From Lichenihabitans sp033947565 (GTDB lineage Bacteria; Pseudomonadota; Alphaproteobacteria; Rhizobiales; Beijerinckiaceae): 20,815 nucleotides of DNA. A program made the translations under genes and the position numbers. The stretch covers positions 1 through 20,815 of the forward strand of contig NZ_JARPVX010000071.1 in assembly GCF_033947565.1 (NCBI RefSeq), given 5' to 3'. This document shows, in pieces, positions 12,567 to 20,815 of this stretch; position 1 is the first letter of the stretch; every line of letters starts with the position of its first letter. Below the pieces are notes generated by a model. The model worked only from the letters and a program-made list of their open reading frames with translations, had not been told where the DNA came from and ran no database searches.

Positions 12567-14566
12567 GAAGCGGTCTCCAGCTCTTTCAGCGCCTGGCTGC
12601 GCGCCTGCCGGTTGCGGGCGTCGATGGCCGCCACCGTGGCGGCCGGGATCTCGTATTCGGTGCGGTCGCGCCAGGCGAAGACCACAAAGGTCGCATAAGC
12701 GCCGACCAGCCCCGCGATGGCGAGCCACCAGATGTGCCAGATCATGGCGAAGCCGATCAGCGTCGCGAAGAAAGCGCAAACAAAGCCGGTCGGGCTGTTG
12801 CGCGGGACCTCGATGGCTTCATAGTTCGGCAGGTCGGCCAGGTGCTGCTGCCCCCTGGCGGTTTCCTTGATCGACCAATACGGCTCCTCGCCATGCACGT
12901 CGGGTAGCACGGCGTAGTTGAAGACGGGCGGAGGCGAGGCCATCGACCATTCCAGCGAACGCCCGTCCCACGGGTCGCCGGTCAGGTCGCGGAGTTCGTG
13001 CCGGTTGCGGATCGACACCACGAGCTGGATGATCTGGCAGCCGATGCCGGCCAGGATCGTCAAGGCGCCGACGAGCGCGATCAACAGCCACGGCCGCCAT
13101 TCCGGCACATCGTAATGCTGCAGCCGCCGCGTCATGCCGTCGAGGCCGGTGATGTAGAGCGGCCCGAAGGCGAGCCAGAAGCCGATCTGCCAGCACCAGA
13201 ACGATGCCTTGCCCCAGCCCTCGTGCAGCCGGAAGCCGGTCGCCTTGGGGAACCAGTAGGTGTAGCCCGCAAAGGCGCCGAACAGCACGCCGCCGATGAT
13301 GACGTTGTGGAAATGCGCCACAAGGAACACGGAGTTGTGCAGCACGAAGTCGGCCGGCGGCACCGCCAGCAGCACGCCCGTCATGCCACCCACCACGAAG
13401 GTCAGCATGAAGCCGATGCTCCACAGCATGGCGGCCGTCATGCGGACCCGGCCGCCGTACATGGTGAACAGCCAGTTGAAGACTTTCACGCCGGTCGGCA
13501 CCGCGATGATCATCGACATGATGCCGAAGACCCCGTTGACGTCGGCGCCGGCCCCCATGGTGAAGAAGTGATGCAGCCACACCATGAAGGCCAAAAGGCA
13601 GATCGCCATGGTGGCCATCACCATCGAGCGATAGCCGAACAGCGGCTTGCCCGAGAAGGTCGACACCACCTCGGAAAACACCCCGAAGGCCGGCAGGATG
13701 AGGATGTAGACCTCCGGATGGCCCCAGGCCCAGATCAGCGACATGAACAGCATGGAATTGCCGCCCATCGTGTCGGTGAAGAAGTGGAAGTCGAGGTAAC
13801 GGTCGAGGATCAGCATGGCCGATACGGCCGTCAGGATCGGGAAGGCCGCGACGATCAGCAGGTTGGTGGCGAGAGCCGTCCAGCAGAACATCGGCATGCG
13901 CAGGTAGCCCATGCCGGGCGCCCGCATCTTCAGGATGGTGGTGACGAAGTTGATGCCCGTCATCAGGGTGCCAATGCCCGAGATCTCGAGCGACCACAGC
14001 CAATAATCGACGCCGACGCCCGGTGAATAGGTGAGCTCCGACAAGGGCGGGTACGGGATCCAGCCGGTCTTCTGGAACTCGCCCACCACGAGCGACACGT
14101 TGACCAGCAGCGCCCCTGTGGCGGTCAACCAGAACGACACGGAGTTCAGCGTCGGAAAGGCAACGTCGCGGACGCCGAGCTGCAACGGCAGCACGAAGTT
14201 CATCAGGCCGATCATGAACGGCATGGCGACGAAGAAGATCATCAGCGTGCCATGGGCCGAGAAGATCTGGTTGTAGTGATCGGGCGGCAGGTAGCCTGGC
14301 GCGTTAAAGGCCAGCGCCTGCTGGGTGCGCATCATGATGGCATCGGTGAAGCCACGCAGCAGCATTACAAGCGCCATGAGGACGTACATCATGCCGACCT
14401 TCTTGTGGTCGACCGAGGTGATCCATTCCTTCCACAGGTAGGGAAGGTGCCCGGCGAACACGACCCAGCCGAGGACGCCGAGGATGATCAGCCCGACGAC
14501 GCCACCGGCCGCGAGCGGGATCGGCTGGTCGAGCGGGATGGCCGCGAGGGTGAGTTTGCCCAGCAC
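12563..14566 (-). CDS. cyoB: Cytochrome o ubiquinol oxidase subunit I (CyoB)
   Basis: This 667-residue heme-copper oxidase subunit reduces O2 to water with electrons from ubiquinol and pumps protons. Ligands are intact: His105 (FSAHGTLM) and His420 for the low-spin heme, His418 for the high-spin heme (both in AHFHN), and His283, His332 and His333 for CuB (WGHPEVY and LHHFF), with Tyr287 as the cross-linked tyrosine. Lys361 of the K-channel is in PTGVKVFNW. Residues Arg71, Asp75, His97 and Gln100 match the quinol-site residues of E. coli CyoB, which supports a quinol rather than cytochrome c oxidase. About 15 membrane segments fit the length. The GTG start at 14566 lies 3 bases after the cyoA stop, with AAGGAA 8 bases upstream. 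Its end overlaps cyoC. Confidence 0.98.
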   Translation of the reverse strand: MLGKLTLAAIPLDQPIPLAAGGVVGLIILGVLGWVVFAGHLPYLWKEWITSVDHKKVGMMYVLMALVMLLRGFTDAIMMRTQQALAFNAPGYLPPDHYNQIFSAHGTLMIFFVAMPFMIGLMNFVLPLQLGVRDVAFPTLNSVSFWLTATGALLVNVSLVVGEFQKTGWIPYPPLSELTYSPGVGVDYWLWSLEISGIGTLMTGINFVTTILKMRAPGMGYLRMPMFCWTALATNLLIVAAFPILTAVSAMLILDRYLDFHFFTDTMGGNSMLFMSLIWAWGHPEVYILILPAFGVFSEVVSTFSGKPLFGYRSMVMATMAICLLAFMVWLHHFFTMGAGADVNGVFGIMSMIIAVPTGVKVFNWLFTMYGGRVRMTAAMLWSIGFMLTFVVGGMTGVLLAVPPADFVLHNSVFLVAHFHNVIIGGVLFGAFAGYTYWFPKATGFRLHEGWGKASFWCWQIGFWLAFGPLYITGLDGMTRRLQHYDVPEWRPWLLIALVGALTILAGIGCQIIQLVVSIRNRHELRDLTGDPWDGRSLEWSMASPPPVFNYAVLPDVHGEEPYWSIKETARGQQHLADLPNYEAIEVPRNSPTGFVCAFFATLIGFAMIWHIWWLAIAGLVGAYATFVVFAWRDRTEYEIPAATVAAIDARNRQARSQALKELETAS

Positions 14567-14569
14567 GTG

Positions 14570-15493
14570 TCAGCTTCCTTGCTTGGGATGAACGTCGGGG
14601 GTGGGCTCACCCTTGTCGGGCCCGGGCCCTGGCGGCAGGACGTGCCCGACGATCTTGCCGAACAGCCCGTCGTCGGCGAGGCGGTAGAGCGCGGGCGGGT
14701 TCTTGCTGCTTTGCTTCGACAAGGCCTTGTAGGCGTCGTCGTCGAGGTTCTGGGGGGCCGCCTGGGCGCCCTTGACCCAGCTCGCGAAAGCCTGATCGGA
14801 CACGGCCCTGGTCTCAAAGGTCATATCGGCGAAGCCTTCGCCGCTGAGGTGGCTCGACAGGCCGAGGAACGAGCCCTCGCGGTCGGCCTGGAGGTTCACC
14901 TGCGTGGTCATGCCCTGCATGGTGTAGATCTGGGAGCCGAGCTGCGGCACGAAGAACGAGTTCCACACGCCGTTCGACGTCAGGCTGAAATGCACCGGCG
15001 TGCCGGCCGGCACCACGAGCTGGTTCACCGTCGCCACCTTCTGCTCGGGGTAGATGAACAGCCACTTCCAATCGAGCGACACCACCTGGACTTCAAGCGG
15101 GGTCTTGTTGCCCGGCAGTGGCTTGGCAGGATCGAGGTCGTGGCTGCCGATCCAGGCGATACCGCCGAGGAAGATGATGGTCATCAACGGCACCGACCAG
15201 GTGACGAGCTCGACGCGGCCCGAAAAGCTCCAGTCGGGCCGACGCTTGGCCTTGTAGTTGCCCGGGCGGTACCACCAGGCGAAGAACAACGTCGCCGCCA
15301 TGGTGGGCAGGATGATGCACAGCATGATGGCGAGGCAGTTGAGCAGGATCGTGCGCTCGCCCGCCGCCACCGGCCCCGCAGGGTCGAGCACCCGCAGGCT
15401 GCAACCCTGAAGAGCCACGGCGGCGCCGCCGGCCACGAGGAGCCGCCAAGCCTGCCGGCCACGATAGGTGTCCCGCACCGTTCTTCCCTTCAT
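14570..15493 (-). CDS. cyoA: Cytochrome o ubiquinol oxidase subunit II (CyoA)
   Basis: The 307-residue subunit begins with a lipoprotein signal; the lipobox LQGC places the acylated cysteine at residue 31. Two membrane helices follow (about 50-74 and 94-114), then a periplasmic cupredoxin domain. At the position of the CuA site the sequence reads LSSHLSGEGFADM (212-224), without the Cys, His and Glu ligands; this is the hallmark of quinol-oxidising enzymes. The C-terminal COX-ARM region is at about 235-285, and a Pro-rich tail ends the protein. ATG 15493 has AGGA 8 bases upstream. It is the first gene of cyoABCD and is divergent from purH across 198 bases. I found no convincing promoter in that gap on this strand. 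Confidence 0.97.
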   Translation of the reverse strand: MKGRTVRDTYRGRQAWRLLVAGGAAVALQGCSLRVLDPAGPVAAGERTILLNCLAIMLCIILPTMAATLFFAWWYRPGNYKAKRRPDWSFSGRVELVTWSVPLMTIIFLGGIAWIGSHDLDPAKPLPGNKTPLEVQVVSLDWKWLFIYPEQKVATVNQLVVPAGTPVHFSLTSNGVWNSFFVPQLGSQIYTMQGMTTQVNLQADREGSFLGLSSHLSGEGFADMTFETRAVSDQAFASWVKGAQAAPQNLDDDAYKALSKQSSKNPPALYRLADDGLFGKIVGHVLPPGPGPDKGEPTPDVHPKQGS

Positions 15494-15628
15494 GCCCGAT
15501 CCTGCTTCATCGATCTAACTGGGCATGATGACGCCCGCGCGGCAAGGCGCGAAACCTTTGCTGCCAAGCTTCATGATTGCATTTAGGGGCGCCGAGCCGC
15601 CGCGACCATCACGGCCGCCTGCGTTCCT

Positions 15629-15656
15629 CCGCCGCAACGATCATGCTATGCGGCGG
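15629..15656 (+). other. Stem-loop in the cyoA-purH divergent gap
   Basis: CCGCCGCA (15629-15636) is complementary to TGCGGCGG (15649-15656), with a 12-base loop. It ends 35 bases before the purH ATG, so it could lie in the purH leader. The remainder of the 198-base gap (15494-15691) has one AT-richer patch at 15571-15585, with a poor TTGCTG/CATTTA pair (15558-15563 and 15580-15585), and nothing else I can name. Confidence 0.4.
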
Positions 15657-15691
15657 CCAGCACCTCGACGATCCGCCCTCAAGAGTGACCC

Positions 15692-17278
15692 ATGGCCCAT
15701 CTCCGCCCCATCAAACGCGCCCTCCTGTCCGTGTCGGACAAGACCGGCCTGCGGGAGTTCGCCGCGGCCCTGCACGCGGCGGGCGTCGAGCTGGTGTCGA
15801 CCGGCGGCACCCACAAGGCGCTCAGCGAGGCAGGCCTGCCGGTGCGCGACGTGGCCGACCTGACGGGTTTCCCCGAGCTGATGGACGGCCGGCTGAAGAC
15901 CTTGCACCCGAAGGTGCATGGCGGCCTGCTGGCCATCCGCGAGAACCCCGAGCACGAGGCCGCCATGTTGTCGCACGGCATCGCGCCGATCGACCTGCTG
16001 GTGGTCAACCTTTACCCCTTCGAGTCGACGGTGGCGCGTGGTGCCCCCTTCGCGGAATGCGTGGAGAACATCGACATCGGCGGCCCGGCGATGATCCGCG
16101 GCGCCTCCAAGAACCATGCCGACGTGACGGTGGTGGTGGAGCCTGAGGATTACCGGCTGGTGCTCGACGACATGCGTCATACGGGCGGCGGCACCACGGC
16201 CGAAACCCGCCTGATGCTGGCCCAGAAGGCCTTTGCCCGGACGGCCGCCTATGATGCCGCCATCTCGGCCTGGATGGCGGAGGCCGCCGGGCTCGCGACG
16301 CCGACCTTCCGGGCGCTCGGCGGCCGCCGCCAGGAGGTGCTGCGCTATGGCGAGAACCCCCACCAGGGGGCCGCCTTCTACCTGACCGGGGAGCGGCGCC
16401 CCGGCGTCGCCACGGCCCGGCAGGTGCAGGGCAAGGCCTTGTCGTACAACAACATCGCCGACACCGATGCGGCGATCGAACTGGTGGCCGAGTTTCCCCG
16501 CGACACGGCCGCGGTGGCGATCATCAAACACGCCAACCCGTGCGGGGTCGCGACCGGCCCGACGCTGGCGGAGGCCTATGCCAAGGCCTACCGCTGCGAC
16601 GGCACCTCGGCCTTTGGCGGCATCGTGGCGGTCAACCGGCGGCTCGATGCCGAAACGGCGCGCGCCATCGTGTCCATCTTCACCGAGGTGATCGTGGCAC
16701 CCGAGGCCGACGACGAGGCGGTGGCGCTCGTGGCGGCCAAGAAGAACCTGCGGCTGCTGCTCACCGGGGCCCTGCCGGACCCGCATGCCCCGGGCCTGAC
16801 GCTGCGCACGGTGGCGGGCGGCTTCCTGGCCCAGGACCGCGACGCGGCCGACGTCGAATCCATGGAGCTGAAGGTGGTGACCCGCCGCGCCCCGAGCCCG
16901 GCGGAACTGGCCGACCTGAAATTCGCCTTCCGGGTGGCCAAGCATGTGAAATCGAATGCCATCGTGTTCGCCCGGGACGGTGCCACGGTAGGCATCGGGG
17001 CCGGGCAGATGAGCCGCGTCGACTCGGCCCGCATCGCGGCCTGGAAGGCGGCCGATGCCGCCAAGGCGGCGGGCCTCGGGGAAAGCCTCACCCGGGGCGC
17101 CGTGCTGGCGTCGGACGCCTTCTTCCCCTTCGCGGACGGCCTGCAGGCCGCCATCGAGGCGGGTGCCACGGCGGTGATCCAGCCGGGCGGCTCGATGCGC
17201 GACGACGAGGTGGTGGCGGCCGCCGACGCGGCGGGCCTCGCCATGGTGTTCACCGGGTTCCGGCATTTCCGGCATTGA
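15692..17278 (+). CDS. purH: Bifunctional AICAR transformylase / IMP cyclohydrolase
   Basis: The 528-residue enzyme performs the last two steps of purine synthesis: it formylates AICAR with 10-formyl-tetrahydrofolate and closes the ring to IMP. The N-terminal cyclohydrolase domain (about 1-200) shows STGGTHKAL, GRLKTLHPKVHGG at 66-78, NLYPF and ASKNH at 138-142. The C-terminal transformylase domain shows RYGENPHQ at 218-225, the catalytic KHANPCG at 279-285 (Lys279, His280), TSAFGGIVAVN, and SDAFFPF near the end. Length is typical. ATG 15692 begins the usual IKRALLSVSDK sequence; the ribosome site is weak (AAGAG at 15681-15685). The gene stands alone, divergent from cyoA and convergent with tadC, so no pur operon is visible. 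A role in a novel pathway is unlikely. Confidence 0.98.
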   Translation: MAHLRPIKRALLSVSDKTGLREFAAALHAAGVELVSTGGTHKALSEAGLPVRDVADLTGFPELMDGRLKTLHPKVHGGLLAIRENPEHEAAMLSHGIAPIDLLVVNLYPFESTVARGAPFAECVENIDIGGPAMIRGASKNHADVTVVVEPEDYRLVLDDMRHTGGGTTAETRLMLAQKAFARTAAYDAAISAWMAEAAGLATPTFRALGGRRQEVLRYGENPHQGAAFYLTGERRPGVATARQVQGKALSYNNIADTDAAIELVAEFPRDTAAVAIIKHANPCGVATGPTLAEAYAKAYRCDGTSAFGGIVAVNRRLDAETARAIVSIFTEVIVAPEADDEAVALVAAKKNLRLLLTGALPDPHAPGLTLRTVAGGFLAQDRDAADVESMELKVVTRRAPSPAELADLKFAFRVAKHVKSNAIVFARDGATVGIGAGQMSRVDSARIAAWKAADAAKAAGLGESLTRGAVLASDAFFPFADGLQAAIEAGATAVIQPGGSMRDDEVVAAADAAGLAMVFTGFRHFRH

Positions 17279-17380
17279 GCGGCCCGCAACGCCATCCCGA
17301 ATAAGCCCATGCCGACCTGAAACCTGAGGCAGGCTTGAGCGTAGCCATTGCCGGCTTCACGCCCGGTCTGTCGTTTCAAC

Positions 17381-17403
17381 GGGTCCGGCGTCCCGGCCGG
17401 CCC
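17381..17403. terminator. Possible terminator hairpin between purH and tadC
   Basis: GGG-T-CCGGC (17381-17389, T bulged) pairs with GCCGGCCC (17396-17403) around a 6-base loop. It lies 10 bases beyond the tadC stop on the minus strand and within the 134-base convergent gap. No T-run follows on either strand. The rest of the gap (17279-17380) shows nothing else I can name. Confidence 0.35.
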
Positions 17404-17412
17404 ACGCCCGCT

Positions 17413-18390
17413 TCAATGGTTGGCGGCGCTGATCTGGATGATGGCCGGGGTGCCGATGATGGCGAACAACACCGGCAGGAAGAACAAGATCATCGGCACG
17501 GTGAGCTTGGGCGGCAACGAGGCCGCCTTCTTCTCGGCCTCCATCATGCGGGTGTCGCGGCTTTCCTGGGCCAGCACCCGGAGGGCCTGACCCATCGGGG
17601 TGCCGTATTGCTCGGCCTGGAGCAGCGCCGAGGTGACGGCCTTGATGTGATCCGTGCCGGCCCGGATGCCGAAATTTTCGTAGGCCTGGCGGCGGTCTGA
17701 CAGGTAGGAAAGCTCGGCCGCCGTCAGGGTCAGCTCCTCGGCCATCGGCACCGATTCGGTGCCGATCTCCAGCCCCACCTTGCGGATCGCATGTTCGATC
17801 GACATGCCGGATTCGACGCAGATCAGCAGCAGGTCGAGCGTGTTCGGAAACGCGCGCTTGAGCGACGTACGCCGCTTCTGCGTGGCATTGCTGAGGTAAA
17901 GGTCGGGCCCCTTGGCGCCGATATAGGTGGCGGCCAGCACGGCGCCGATCTTCCAGGTGAGGGGCCAGTCGAGATCCAGGATGACGAACAGGTAGAAGCA
18001 GCTCGCCAGCAGCATCACGGCCGGGGACACCAGCCGGAAGAACAGAAAGGCGATTTCGGCCTTCTTGCCGCGGAACCCCGCCGCTGCCAGCTGGGCCGGC
18101 GCCGTGTCGGTGCCGAGCCACTTGCGCAGGTTCAGCCGCTCGACCACCCGCACCATATAGGGTTTGGGCTTTTCGCGCAGGCCCTTCTTGTCGACGGCGA
18201 GGCGTTCGCGTTCGCGCTCGCGCAGCCGCGTGCGTTCGGTCGACACCGCCTTCATGCGGCGGCTCAGGTTGTCGGCCGGCATCAGCCAGGGCATCGCCAC
18301 GGTCAGCACGGTCGCCATGGCGGCGACCGCGACCAGCATCGAGAACAAGAACTGCGAGTCGCCCAGGCGAGCCGCGATGAGATCGAACAC
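17413..18390 (-). CDS. tadC: Tad pilus assembly membrane protein TadC (type II secretion F family)
   Basis: The 325-residue protein has an N-terminal membrane helix (about 15-37), a charged region rich in Arg/Glu/Lys, two central helices (about 115-160), a cytoplasmic T2SF domain (about 180-285) with CVESGMSIEHAIRKVG and QAEQYGTPMGQALRVLA, and a C-terminal helix (about 298-318). TadB and TadC form the inner-membrane platform of the Tad/Flp pilus and work with the ATPase CpaF/TadA. The start is a GTG at 18390 with AGGAG 6 bases upstream. It lies 15 bases after tadB and is the last gene of the cluster visible on this side. The pilus itself mediates surface attachment in alphaproteobacteria. Family and order are clear. 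Confidence 0.93.
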   Translation of the reverse strand: MFDLIAARLGDSQFLFSMLVAVAAMATVLTVAMPWLMPADNLSRRMKAVSTERTRLRERERERLAVDKKGLREKPKPYMVRVVERLNLRKWLGTDTAPAQLAAAGFRGKKAEIAFLFFRLVSPAVMLLASCFYLFVILDLDWPLTWKIGAVLAATYIGAKGPDLYLSNATQKRRTSLKRAFPNTLDLLLICVESGMSIEHAIRKVGLEIGTESVPMAEELTLTAAELSYLSDRRQAYENFGIRAGTDHIKAVTSALLQAEQYGTPMGQALRVLAQESRDTRMMEAEKKAASLPPKLTVPMILFFLPVLFAIIGTPAIIQISAANH

Positions 18391-18405
18391 GCGGCTCTCC
18401 TGCGC

Positions 18406-19374
18406 TCAGATGTCGAAGCTGACCATTTTCTTGATGACCAGGATGCCCATGCCCATCCAGACCGCAGAGCCCAGCATCACCATGTGCCCGGTGTCGGTGG
18501 TGAAGAGCAGGCTCATGTATTGCGGTGACGACAGGTAGACGAGCGTCCCCACCACGAAAGGCAGGCAGCCGATGATGCCGGCCGACGCCTTGGCCTCGGA
18601 CGACATGGCCTTGACCTTGCCCTCCATCTTCTTGCGGTCGCGCAATACACGGCTGAGGTTGTTCAGCGCTTCCGACAGGTTGCCGCCCGCCTTCGACTGA
18701 ATGGCGATCACGATGGCGAAGAAGTTGGCCTCCGGGATCGGCATGCGCTCGGCCATCTTCTCGGCGGCCTCGCCGACCGGCAGGCCGATACCCTGGGCCT
18801 GCACGATGGCGCGGAATTCGGAGCGCACCGGCTCCTGGGCCTCGCGGGCGATCGCCCGCAGGCAATCGTTGAGCGGCAGCCCGGCCTTGACGCCGCGGGT
18901 GATCATGTCGAGCGCCTCGGGAAAATAATGGCGGAACTGCTTGAAGCGTCGGTTGCGCCGATAGGTCAGCATCCAGCGCGGCATCCCGAAGGCCCCGATC
19001 AGGGCGCTGCCGCCGGCCACCAGGGGCGATCCCCCGCACACGAACACCACGGCCCCGAGCCCCAAGCCGAGCCCGGCCGACACCAGCATGTAGGTCCGCC
19101 GGGTCCAGGTCATGCCGGCCTGGGTGAGGCGGATCTCCAGGGTCGGCTTGGTGCCGGCCCGCTTGTCGAGGTCCTTTAGGCTGTCGGACACCTGCTTGCG
19201 CCGGGCATTCGGGTCCCGGCTGGCGTCATTGAGCGTGCGGATGGGACGCGCCCCGATGGACTTCTGCCGTTGTTCGGCGCGGTTGTCGGAAAACAATCCC
19301 GGAAACGCGACCAGCACGGTCGCCACCACGGCGATGCCGGCGAGGACGACCGTCATCAGGAGGTGCTGGTCCAT
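18406..19374 (-). CDS. tadB: Tad pilus assembly membrane protein TadB (type II secretion F family)
   Basis: From ATG 19374 the product has 322 residues: an N-terminal helix (LLMTVVLAGIAVVATVLVAF), a polar stretch, two central helices (about residues 93-130), the T2SF domain with ALDMITRGVKAGLPLNDCL and IQSKAGGNLSEALNNLS, and two C-terminal hydrophobic segments. With TadC it forms the platform that the CpaF ATPase drives to extrude Flp pilin. An in-frame TTG at 19401 would add nine residues (GFQGTAPP between) and has AAGG about 6 bases upstream, while the ATG has only AGGGAA at 13 bases; the ATG is preferred because homologues usually begin near the first helix, but the choice is uncertain. 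tadC follows after 15 bases. Confidence 0.92.
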   Translation of the reverse strand: MDQHLLMTVVLAGIAVVATVLVAFPGLFSDNRAEQRQKSIGARPIRTLNDASRDPNARRKQVSDSLKDLDKRAGTKPTLEIRLTQAGMTWTRRTYMLVSAGLGLGLGAVVFVCGGSPLVAGGSALIGAFGMPRWMLTYRRNRRFKQFRHYFPEALDMITRGVKAGLPLNDCLRAIAREAQEPVRSEFRAIVQAQGIGLPVGEAAEKMAERMPIPEANFFAIVIAIQSKAGGNLSEALNNLSRVLRDRKKMEGKVKAMSSEAKASAGIIGCLPFVVGTLVYLSSPQYMSLLFTTDTGHMVMLGSAVWMGMGILVIKKMVSFDI

Positions 19375-19450
19375 CGGCGGTGCGGTTCCCTGGAATCCCA
19401 AGCCCGACCTTAACCCGACAGGGTAAACGCCGGCTTTCCGTTCCCGGTCC

Positions 19451-20815
19451 TCACACGGCCTCGGACGCGTCGAGCGCCGCGGCCAATCGCTGCTCCTCGC
19501 CGTAATAGCGGGCGCGGTCCCAGAAGCGCGGACGGCCGATGCCGGTCGAGCGATGCTCCCCCTTGATCTTGCCCTGGGCGTCCTCGCCGACGATGTCGTA
19601 AAGAAACAGGTCCTGGGTGATCACCACGTCGCCTTCCATGCCCATCACCTCGGTGATGTGGGTGATGCGCCGCGAGCCGTCGCGCAGGCGTGCCGCCTGG
19701 ATCACCACGTCGACCGAGGAGGTGATCATCTCCCGGATGGTGCGGGACGGCAGCGAATAGCCTCCCATGGTGATCATCGATTCGAGGCGGCTCAGCGCTT
19801 CGCGGGGCGAGTTGGCGTGCAGGGTTCCCATCGAGCCGTCGTGGCCGGTGTTCATCGCCTGCAGCAGGTCGAAGGCCTCGGGGCCGCGCACCTCGCCGAC
19901 GATGATGCGCTCGGGCCGCATGCGCAGGCAGTTCTTGACGAGGTCGCGCATGGTGACCGAGCCGGTGCCCTCGAGGTTCGGCGGCCGGGTTTCGAGCCGC
20001 ACCACGTGGGGCTGTTGCAGTTGCAGTTCGGCCGCGTCCTCGCAGGTGATGATGCGCTCGTCGTCGTCGATGTAGTTCGTCACGCAGTTCAGCAGCGTGG
20101 TCTTGCCCGAGCCCGTGCCGCCCGAGATCAGCACGTTGCAGCGCACCCGGCCGATGATCTTCAGGATCTCGGCCCCTTGCGGCGAGATGGCCCCGAAGCG
20201 CGTCAGTTGGTCGAGGGTGAGCTTGTCCTTCTTGAACTTGCGGATCGTCAGCGCCGGCCCGTCGATGGCGAGCGGCGGCGCGATGACGTTGACGCGCGAG
20301 CCGTCCATCAGGCGCGCGTCGCAGATCGGCGAGGCCTCATCGACCCGGCGGCCGATCTGGCTGACGATGCGCTGGCAGATGTTCATCAACTGGGCGTTGT
20401 CGCGGAACCGCACGTTGGTGAGCTGGATCTTGCCCTTCACCTCGATGTAGGTTTTGAGGGCGCCGTTCACCATGATGTCGGCGATGTCGTCGCGCGCCAG
20501 CAACGGGTCGAGCGGGCCATAGCCCAGCACGTCGTTGCAGATGTCGTCGAGGTAATCTTCCTGCTCGGCGATCGACAGAACGAGGTTCTTGATCGCGATG
20601 ATCTCGTTGACGATGTCGCGGATTTCTTCCCGGGCGCTGTCGGGATCGAGCGTCGTCAGCTGCGCCAGGTCGATCGCCTCGAGCAGCGCCGAGAAGATCA
20701 TGCTTTTGGTCTGGTAATATTCCTCCGAGCGCACGGGCTCGGCCGCCACCGGTGCGGGCGTGGCGGCCGGCTTGGCGCCCGTCAGGCGCTCGAGCGGTGC
20801 GGCCGGGGCCGGCAT
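19451..20815 (-). CDS. cpaF: Tad/Flp pilus assembly ATPase CpaF (TadA), possibly cut at the window edge
   Basis: The visible 454 residues form a secretion ATPase of the VirB11/TadA type that powers pilus extrusion. The N-terminal domain contains YGPLDPLLARDDIADIMVNG (about 99-118). The ATPase core has Walker A GGTGSGKTT at 232-240, an Asp box (ITCEDAAELQ, 256-265), a Walker B region RIIVGEVRGPE at 303-313, and a His box GTLHANS at 330-336. An ATG coincides with the last base of the window (20815), so the protein may begin there or, more likely, continues upstream, since homologues often carry a longer Pro/Ala-rich N-terminus. The TGA is 76 bases before the tadB ATG. It is a functional partner of TadB and TadC. 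No damage is visible in any ATPase motif. Confidence 0.95.
   Translation of the reverse strand: MPAPAAPLERLTGAKPAATPAPVAAEPVRSEEYYQTKSMIFSALLEAIDLAQLTTLDPDSAREEIRDIVNEIIAIKNLVLSIAEQEDYLDDICNDVLGYGPLDPLLARDDIADIMVNGALKTYIEVKGKIQLTNVRFRDNAQLMNICQRIVSQIGRRVDEASPICDARLMDGSRVNVIAPPLAIDGPALTIRKFKKDKLTLDQLTRFGAISPQGAEILKIIGRVRCNVLISGGTGSGKTTLLNCVTNYIDDDERIITCEDAAELQLQQPHVVRLETRPPNLEGTGSVTMRDLVKNCLRMRPERIIVGEVRGPEAFDLLQAMNTGHDGSMGTLHANSPREALSRLESMITMGGYSLPSRTIREMITSSVDVVIQAARLRDGSRRITHITEVMGMEGDVVITQDLFLYDIVGEDAQGKIKGEHRSTGIGRPRFWDRARYYGEEQRLAAALDASEAV

Noticed and set aside
14252..15586. A 444-codon plus-strand frame opposite cyoA and the start of cyoB
   Set aside because: It is an antisense shadow; the opposite strand has complete catalytic motifs and operon-style spacing.
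15494..15691. A riboswitch (purine or related) in the purH leader
   Set aside because: Only one simple hairpin is visible; no conserved multi-stem core could be recognised.
15641..17275. A 544-codon minus-strand frame opposite purH
   Set aside because: It mirrors purH exactly, has the His/Arg/Gly-rich composition of an antisense shadow, and shows no family motif.
17357..19039. A 560-codon minus-strand frame over tadC and tadB in another frame
   Set aside because: The translation is Arg/His/Gly/Pro-rich low complexity, and both Tad genes are intact in their own frames.
1..20815. A defence, mobile or otherwise undescribed multi-gene system
   Set aside because: All larger genes belong to known flagellar, respiratory, purine, translation, sugar or pilus families. 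The three unknown or poorly known small genes are scattered and not arranged as one operon.

Overview
The window looks like chromosomal DNA from a GC-rich alphaproteobacterium, most likely of the order Hyphomicrobiales (Rhizobiales). The reasons are the pair flaF-flbT, which is restricted to alphaproteobacterial flagellar systems, the gene order fliK-SLT-flgE-flgK-flgL-flaF-flbT-flgD-fliQ, a Tad/Cpa pilus cluster of the Rhizobiales/Caulobacter type, and a cyoABCD quinol oxidase. I cannot fix the genus from the sequence alone; a Beijerinckiaceae/Methylobacteriaceae-like origin is a guess.

Positions 1-6687 (+ strand) hold a tightly packed flagellar cluster: the 3' end of fliK (hook-length control), an overlapping secreted lytic transglycosylase gene, flgE (hook), flgK and flgL (hook-filament junction), flaF and flbT (opposing regulators of flagellin production), flgD (hook cap) and fliQ (export gate). 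Most genes have good Shine-Dalgarno sequences and gaps of under 50 bases. The exception is the 134-base flbT-flgD gap, which holds two strong stem-loops. After fliQ comes a small gene of unknown function (DUF6165-like), where flhA and fliR would be expected from rhizobial clusters.

Positions 7193-11217 are a mix of unlinked housekeeping and small genes: zwf (- strand), a DUF3597 protein, infC with an AUU start codon, a small secreted cysteine-containing protein, and an EamA/DMT-type transporter.

Positions 11254-15493 (- strand) are cyoABCD, a cytochrome bo3-type ubiquinol oxidase operon whose genes overlap by 4 bases or lie 3 bases apart. Heme, copper and quinol ligands are intact in CyoB, and CyoA lacks the CuA site. 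cyoE is not in the window next to cyoD. Divergent from it is purH (15692-17278, + strand), the last two steps of IMP synthesis. Positions 17413-20815 (- strand) are the 3' part of a tad/cpa pilus operon: cpaF (possibly cut by the window edge), tadB and tadC.

No rRNA, tRNA, CRISPR array, transposase, integrase or phage gene was seen. Every gene except three small ones belongs to a well-known family, and I see no convincing sign of a new multi-gene system. The points most worth a second look are the flbT-flgD palindromes, the AUU-start infC, the fliK/transglycosylase out-of-frame overlap, the DUF6165-like gene behind fliQ, and the N-terminal extension of CyoD.
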